DNA from: an uncultured bacterium
Lineage (GTDB): Bacteria > Armatimonadota > JACIXR01
Assembly: GCA_938041455.1 (NCBI GenBank)
Contig: CALITO010000033.1
Coordinates: 1-44,173 of the forward strand
Direction: 5' to 3'
Length of the DNA: 44,173 nt
The notes beneath the pieces were generated by a model that was not told where the DNA came from, ran no database searches, and was given only the letters and a program-made list of their open reading frames with translations. Below, in pieces: positions 39,945 through 44,173 of this stretch. How positions within the stretch are numbered: position 1 is the first letter of the stretch; the number at the start of each line of letters is the position of its first letter. A program made the position numbers and the translations under genes.

Positions 39945-42880
39945 TTAATGATGTATTCTGGAGATTTATCCCTATTACTTTCCTTATTACTTTCCTTACA
40001 GCGCTCGTTTTCCCTCAATCACTTCTTCAAAACGAGTTTATCAACCTTGAACTTCGAGAAAATATGCTCCTCCTGTTAAATAAACTGACCAACACTCCCC
40101 TCCAATTGCCCCTGTCATCCATTAAACTTAAACTCGCAGACGAATGGCTTGGTGGGGAAAAATTGGAAATAAAGGAGATAAAGAAAGCCCAAAGTTCCTG
40201 CAAAATCGTTTTTAAACCCCTCAAATCTCAAAGAACTACTTTATTTATAACCCTCAACCTTTCTTTATCTCGCAACCTCCTTCGAAAGTGGCTTACCCTA
40301 AAGACGGGTTATTTAAACGAACCCCTGCCTCTTTTAGATGTCGTGCTGGAGGGCTTTCGCCCTCCCGATGAACCAGAGACTTTTCCTTCCTGGTGGCAAA
40401 GTCAGCCAGTAATAGGTAGCGATTATTTTCTTGGAATAGAGTTCCCTGTTGCTTATTGGAGGAAAGAGGGAGAATTTTTCGTCCTGGGGCATCAGCCCGG
40501 CGTATTACTGAAGGGGGAAACTAACTATGAGAGCAGAAAAGAGGTGATCGGCGTCGCTCCCCAAGGGAAAGCCAGGGAATGGTTCGAAGAATACATAGAT
40601 TCCCTGCGCCCTTCGCCCAAGGGCATTCACTTCAATTACAACACTTGGTGGAGCTTGCCAGTTATTTATGGGGAAAAAGAAGCCTTAAACCTAATAGCCC
40701 AATGGAGAAGGGCTTTCTATGAAACTTATGGAGTTTCCCTCGATACATTCACTTTGGATGCGGGTTGGTCTGAGCCTAAAAGTATCTGGAGGATATCAAA
40801 TAAACGCTTCCCCAACGGGTTTGCAAACTTGAGAAAAGAATTGGAAAGGATGGGAACGAAACTCGGGCTTTGGGTCTCACCATCGAGTTGTTATCATCCT
40901 TTCACCCAGGACCTCCAGTGGGCGCAAGAGAATGGCTATGAAATATTTAAAAGCGGTGAGCAACCTTATGCCTGTCTTGCCAAGGGGAATCGGTATCAAG
41001 AAGCTATGAAGGAAGCACTTGTGGATTTAGTGAAGCGCTATAATATCCACCAGTTAAAGCTCGATGGTTATGTTCCGGAATGTCCGAGCGATGCCCACAA
41101 TCATCTTCCCGGCTCTCTCTCCAGAGAGGCTGTAGCGGAGGGGTTAATGGACATCTGCAGAACTGTAAGAGGGGTCCAGCCCCAAATCTGGTTAGAAGCC
41201 ACCTGCTTCGGCTGGGACCCCAGCCCCTGGTGGTTGATGGTCATAAACTCGGTAGTGGGTCCCTTTGGGGATGATGCCCCTTATGGAAGGATTCCCTCCC
41301 TTATTTACCGCCAAAGTTACACAAGTGCACGCGATTTCTACAACCTCCATGATAAAACACCCATCCCGATGAGGGCTAAGGAGGTTTTGGGGATAATCCA
41401 CCAGACAACCGAGCCTCTATATGACGATGCGGTAATAACGGTTATGCGTGGACACTTCTTCATATCACTTTACATCAATCCACGGTTTATGGAGGATACC
41501 CAATGGCGCTTCCTGGCCCAGCTCATATCTTGGTTAAGGAGGAACGAGGGAATTTTAAGAAACACCACCATCATTCGCCCCAAGGATTGGAGGGTTTCCT
41601 CCAACGATTGGACTAGGGACAAGATGTCGCGCTTACCCTACGGTTATGTCCATTGGGGGGGAGGAAAATCTCTCATCTGCTTGCGCAATCCCTTCATTGA
41701 AGAATCAACTTTTGAGTTAAATATAGATTCCTCCCTCGGCATTTCCCCAACTGCGGGTTCTCTTTCCCTCGTCCGCCTTTACCCTACGAAGGAGATATTA
41801 GCGAGCGGACTCTCTTTTGGGGATAGCTTCCCTATTCAACTTTATCCCTACGAGACGACAATTCTCGCCCTAATCCCCAAGAATCTGCAACCTATAAGGA
41901 TGTCCCCTCCCCTTATAGAGGTCAAGGATTTCTCATTTAAATTGGAGAATGTCAAGGTCAAGGAAATTCGGCCCCCTTATGGAGCCAACTACACCAGCTT
42001 AATAGGTGAGGCTGACAAGTATTTCAGACTTTCAGGAGAGGGTATAATAAGCCTTCCTGAAGGTGGGAAAATCCTCGCCCTATTAGAATATCCCTCCTCT
42101 TTCCCTAACCCTCCTTACGCCCGAGCCTGGTTCAACCAGAAGGAAGTGAAGGTTGAGGTCATAAGCTCTGAGATGGGCTGGGCGTCATCTGGACCCTACT
42201 CGAAGAACGAATATTGGGCTTTCGTGGTAGTTCCCCTGAGGGGTTTTGGGCGTTTCAAGTTGGAGATTTACTCAAAGGACAACGCCAAACTTTCCCTTTG
42301 GGCTTTGAGCGAGGGGAAAAGGAGCGATATGGTTTCCTTTGAGGACGATTTTCTCTCCTTTCCTTCCCGTCCCGAATGGCGGGCAACGCGCTCACTTCGC
42401 CTGATACCTCCTATGGAACTGGAGGATGGGGAAGAAGTGGAGGGAGAACTCCCTATGGAATATCTCCCAGAGGGAATTTACCTTGATACAATGGAACCAG
42501 TTGAGGCTAAGCAGGATTGGGGAGAGCTTCAGAGGAACAGGAGCGTCCAGGGGAATCTTCTTAAAATAGGTTCAAAGGTGTTTATGAGGGGTTTGGGCAC
42601 ACACGCAAATAGTAGGATAGTTTACCGGATTGAAGGGAAGTATAAGAGGTTCACAGCCTATGTAGGAGCGGATAGGGAGGTATCAGGTAACACCATAATT
42701 TTTGAGGTTTGGGGAGATGGGAGGAAGCTATGGGATAGCGGTTTGATGAGCATTTACGATGAACCGAGGAAGGTCGATTTGGACATTTCGGGAGTTGAGA
42801 TATTGGAACTAAGGGTTAGCGATGGAGGGGATGGCATCACCGCCGACCACGCCGACTGGGCAGACGCAGTGTTATATTAG
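39941..42880 (+). CDS. Secreted GH36-like alpha-galactosidase-type protein with NPCBM domain (979 aa)
   Basis: Exported glycoside hydrolase of the melibiase clan. A signal peptide (FIPITFLITFLTALVF) precedes a beta-sandwich domain. The (beta/alpha)8 barrel has FNYNTWWS, TFTLDAGWSE, KLGLWVSPSS and HQLKLDGYVPEC, with D375 in LKLD as likely nucleophile. GPFGDDAPYG (D444/D445) is the probable acid/base region. After a second beta domain, residues ~855-979 form an NPCBM module (RGLGTHANSRIVYRI, then VWGDGRKLWDSGLM and the closing HADWADAVLY). ATG 39941 overlaps the tilS stop, with AAAGGAGGTG 8 nt upstream. It is the last gene in a housekeeping operon, an odd place for a secreted enzyme. Exact sugar specificity is not predictable. 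Confidence 0.84.
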   Translation: MINDVFWRFIPITFLITFLTALVFPQSLLQNEFINLELRENMLLLLNKLTNTPLQLPLSSIKLKLADEWLGGEKLEIKEIKKAQSSCKIVFKPLKSQRTTLFITLNLSLSRNLLRKWLTLKTGYLNEPLPLLDVVLEGFRPPDEPETFPSWWQSQPVIGSDYFLGIEFPVAYWRKEGEFFVLGHQPGVLLKGETNYESRKEVIGVAPQGKAREWFEEYIDSLRPSPKGIHFNYNTWWSLPVIYGEKEALNLIAQWRRAFYETYGVSLDTFTLDAGWSEPKSIWRISNKRFPNGFANLRKELERMGTKLGLWVSPSSCYHPFTQDLQWAQENGYEIFKSGEQPYACLAKGNRYQEAMKEALVDLVKRYNIHQLKLDGYVPECPSDAHNHLPGSLSREAVAEGLMDICRTVRGVQPQIWLEATCFGWDPSPWWLMVINSVVGPFGDDAPYGRIPSLIYRQSYTSARDFYNLHDKTPIPMRAKEVLGIIHQTTEPLYDDAVITVMRGHFFISLYINPRFMEDTQWRFLAQLISWLRRNEGILRNTTIIRPKDWRVSSNDWTRDKMSRLPYGYVHWGGGKSLICLRNPFIEESTFELNIDSSLGISPTAGSLSLVRLYPTKEILASGLSFGDSFPIQLYPYETTILALIPKNLQPIRMSPPLIEVKDFSFKLENVKVKEIRPPYGANYTSLIGEADKYFRLSGEGIISLPEGGKILALLEYPSSFPNPPYARAWFNQKEVKVEVISSEMGWASSGPYSKNEYWAFVVVPLRGFGRFKLEIYSKDNAKLSLWALSEGKRSDMVSFEDDFLSFPSRPEWRATRSLRLIPPMELEDGEEVEGELPMEYLPEGIYLDTMEPVEAKQDWGELQRNRSVQGNLLKIGSKVFMRGLGTHANSRIVYRIEGKYKRFTAYVGADREVSGNTIIFEVWGDGRKLWDSGLMSIYDEPRKVDLDISGVEILELRVSDGGDGITADHADWADAVLY

Positions 42881-42963
42881 AACATTTAAGTAGAAGGGTT
42901 CTGTATCATCAAACCCTGGCTTCCTCACATCTGCGCCAAAGAAGTTGCACCATTTGCCAATCC

Positions 42964-44173
42964 CTATCCCACCTCCCGTATCTTTATCGTTGCATCCGAG
43001 CTTCCCGAGGCGAGGAACTTCCCATCGGGAGTGAAGGCAAGGGAAAGCACAGCCCCATCATGCCCCTCAAGTGTCTCAATACAGCTCCAATCCCCAACCC
43101 TCCATATCTTTATCGTTTCATCCTCGCTTCCCGAGGCGAGAAACTTCCCATCGGGAGTGAAGGCAAGGGAAAGCACATCCCATTTATGCCCCTCAAGTGT
43201 CTCAATACAGCTCCAATCCCCTACCCTCCATATCTTTATCGTTTTATCCCAGCTTCCCGAGGCGAGAAACTTCCCATCGGGAGTAAAGGCAAGGGAACGC
43301 ACAAGCCATTCATGCCCCTCAAGTGTCTCAATACAGCTCCAATCCCCTACCCTCCATATCTTTGTCGTTTTATCCTCGCTTCCCGAGGCGAGGAACTTCC
43401 CATCGGGAGTGAAGGCAAGGGAAAGCACACCCTTTTTATGCCCCTTAAGTGTCTCAATACAGCTCCAATCCCCTACCCTCCATATCTTTATCGTTTTATC
43501 ATAGCTTCCCGAGGCGAGGAACTTCCCATCGGGAGTGAAGGCAAGGGAAAGCACCCACCATTTATGCCCCTCAAGTGTCTCAATACATCTCCAATCCCCA
43601 GCCCTCCATATCTTTATCGTTGTATCATCGCTTCCCGAGGCGAGGAACTTCCCATCGGGAGTGAAGGCAAGGGAACGCACCCAATCTTTATGCCCCTCAA
43701 GTGTCTCAATACAGCTCCAATCCCCTACCCTCCATATCTTTATCGTTTTATCATAGCTTCCCGAGGCGAGGAACTTTCCATCGGGAGTAAAGGCAAGGGA
43801 AAGCACATCCCATTTATGCCCCTCAAGTGTCTCAATCTCACTGAGCCGCTTTTGGGGGACTGGGGGAATGGGGACTGGTCTCTCCTTTTGAAGATAGGAG
43901 AGGAAATCCTCCACACTCTGGGGACGCCTCTTAGGGTCCATCTCCATACCAACCATTACCGCCCCAGATAGGAAATCGCTCACCTTGGGATTGAGCTCCT
44001 TTGGGGATGGTAATCTCACACCAGATGCCCTAGCAGGGGCCTCAACCGGTATCTCACCTGTTAGCATATGATAGAGGGTGGCGGAAAGAGCATATATGTC
44101 CGTGTAAGGACCCCTCTCTGCCTGCCGGGAATACTGCTCATTGGGAGCGTAGCCAGGCGTCAGGATAACGGTT
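42964..44173 (-). CDS. Eukaryotic-like Ser/Thr protein kinase with seven WD40 repeats (5' end cut by window)
   Basis: Only the C-terminal part is present; the reading frame runs off the window end. The first visible residues are the kinase activation-segment/APE region TPGYAPNEQY, followed by GPYTDIYALSATLYHMLTG, typical of Hanks-type kinases. After the kinase C-lobe and a linker (PVPIPPVPQK) come seven WD40 repeats of exactly 42 residues, sharing IETLEGH, LAFTPDGKFLASGS and TIKIWRVGDW. They would close one seven-bladed propeller. The last repeat ends IREVG instead of IWRVG. Repeats differ mainly at two or three residues after GH, and at the residues around the Asp of GSxDxT. The ATG at 44067 is internal and not the start. 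Catalytic-loop residues lie outside the window. Signalling or partner recognition is inferred. Confidence 0.9.
   Translation of the reverse strand, partial: TVILTPGYAPNEQYSRQAERGPYTDIYALSATLYHMLTGEIPVEAPARASGVRLPSPKELNPKVSDFLSGAVMVGMEMDPKRRPQSVEDFLSYLQKERPVPIPPVPQKRLSEIETLEGHKWDVLSLAFTPDGKFLASGSYDKTIKIWRVGDWSCIETLEGHKDWVRSLAFTPDGKFLASGSDDTTIKIWRAGDWRCIETLEGHKWWVLSLAFTPDGKFLASGSYDKTIKIWRVGDWSCIETLKGHKKGVLSLAFTPDGKFLASGSEDKTTKIWRVGDWSCIETLEGHEWLVRSLAFTPDGKFLASGSWDKTIKIWRVGDWSCIETLEGHKWDVLSLAFTPDGKFLASGSEDETIKIWRVGDWSCIETLEGHDGAVLSLAFTPDGKFLASGSSDATIKIREVG
42970..43850 (-). repeat. Seven tandem 126-bp WD40-coding repeats
   Basis: The string TGCCCCT(C/T)AA recurs at 43061, 43187, 43313, 43439, 43565, 43691 and 43817, an exact 126-bp period. 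Long stretches, including third codon positions, are identical between copies. This implies recent expansion or ongoing gene conversion. Long open frames on the opposite strand across this array are by-products of the periodicity. Confidence 0.92.

Noticed and set aside
42895-42917. AGGGTT/AACCCT hairpin between the GH36-like gene and the WD40 kinase
   Set aside because: Six-base stem with an 11-nt loop and no U tract on either strand; not convincing as a terminator.
43060-43971. Long open reading frames on the + strand (up to 303 codons) opposite the WD40 repeats
   Set aside because: They are periodic by-products of the 126-bp coding repeats; the minus strand encodes clear WD40 and kinase motifs.
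1-44173. tRNA, rRNA and intact insertion-sequence genes
   Set aside because: I looked in the intergenic stretches for cloverleaf-like ends, rRNA-like blocks and transposase motifs and saw none.

Overview
The window looks like chromosomal DNA of a thermophilic, diderm, polysaccharide-degrading bacterium. Diderm is suggested by two D-glycero-D-manno-heptose genes (hldA-like kinase, hldD epimerase). Thermophily is inferred from the type III-A CRISPR system and charge-rich proteins. Polysaccharide use is suggested by two GH123/DUF4091-type proteins, a GH36-like protein, a CBM9-like protein and two (alpha/alpha)-barrel proteins. This content resembles hot-spring Armatimonadota or Fervidibacter-like lineages, but I cannot place the phylum from sequence alone.

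Layout. 1-98: trailer end of a CRISPR array. 104-7423: one strong promoter, two small overlapping ORFs, then cas10-csm2-csm3-csm4-csm5 and a CARF-HEPN effector, all on + and mostly overlapping. 7454-8639: a decayed PD-(D/E)XK-like nuclease and a winged-helix gene, bracketed by imperfect 24-bp direct repeats. 8610-9593: a lone RbsC-type permease (-). 9646-13686: a tight trio of penicillin-acylase-family hydrolase, alpha/alpha-barrel protein and exported nucleoside hydrolase. 13739-16010: an AT-rich redox cassette (ferredoxin, stand-alone HdrA N-domain, ProC-like protein, second ferredoxin) flanked by two copies of a 150-190 bp element with terminal inverted repeats. 16164-19679: large GH123-like secreted protein. 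22441-19676 (-): ssb-rpsR-phosphoglucose/phosphomannose isomerase-heptose kinase operon. 22625-24496: TPR protein and solute-binding lipoprotein. 28216-24504 (-): 645-aa membrane protein and secreted alpha/alpha-barrel protein. 30567-28267 (-): two-component system. 30646-32952: hldD, CBM9-like protein, six-TM protein. 33549-32956 (-): rpsF and a MIP18/DUF59 protein. 36388-33653 (-): second GH123-like protein. 36503-42880: purC-apgM-tilS-GH36-like operon. 44173-42964 (-): C-terminal part of a Ser/Thr kinase with seven almost identical WD40 repeats, cut by the window edge.

How it works together. The Csm complex should use crRNAs from the adjacent array. Cas10 keeps both an HD motif and a GGDD cyclase motif, so target binding should generate cyclic oligoadenylate for the CARF-HEPN RNase encoded last in the operon. 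Cas1, Cas2 and Cas6 are not in the window. Much of the rest is housekeeping mixed with carbohydrate uptake and degradation.

The observations I consider most worth following are the inverted-repeat-flanked redox cassette, the two small ORFs (one a predicted single-pass membrane peptide) that share the promoter of the csm operon, the kinase-WD40 protein whose repeats differ almost only at a few repeat-specific positions, and a recurring architecture in which a -10 box lies about 6 bp before the start codon (leaderless or near-leaderless transcripts).
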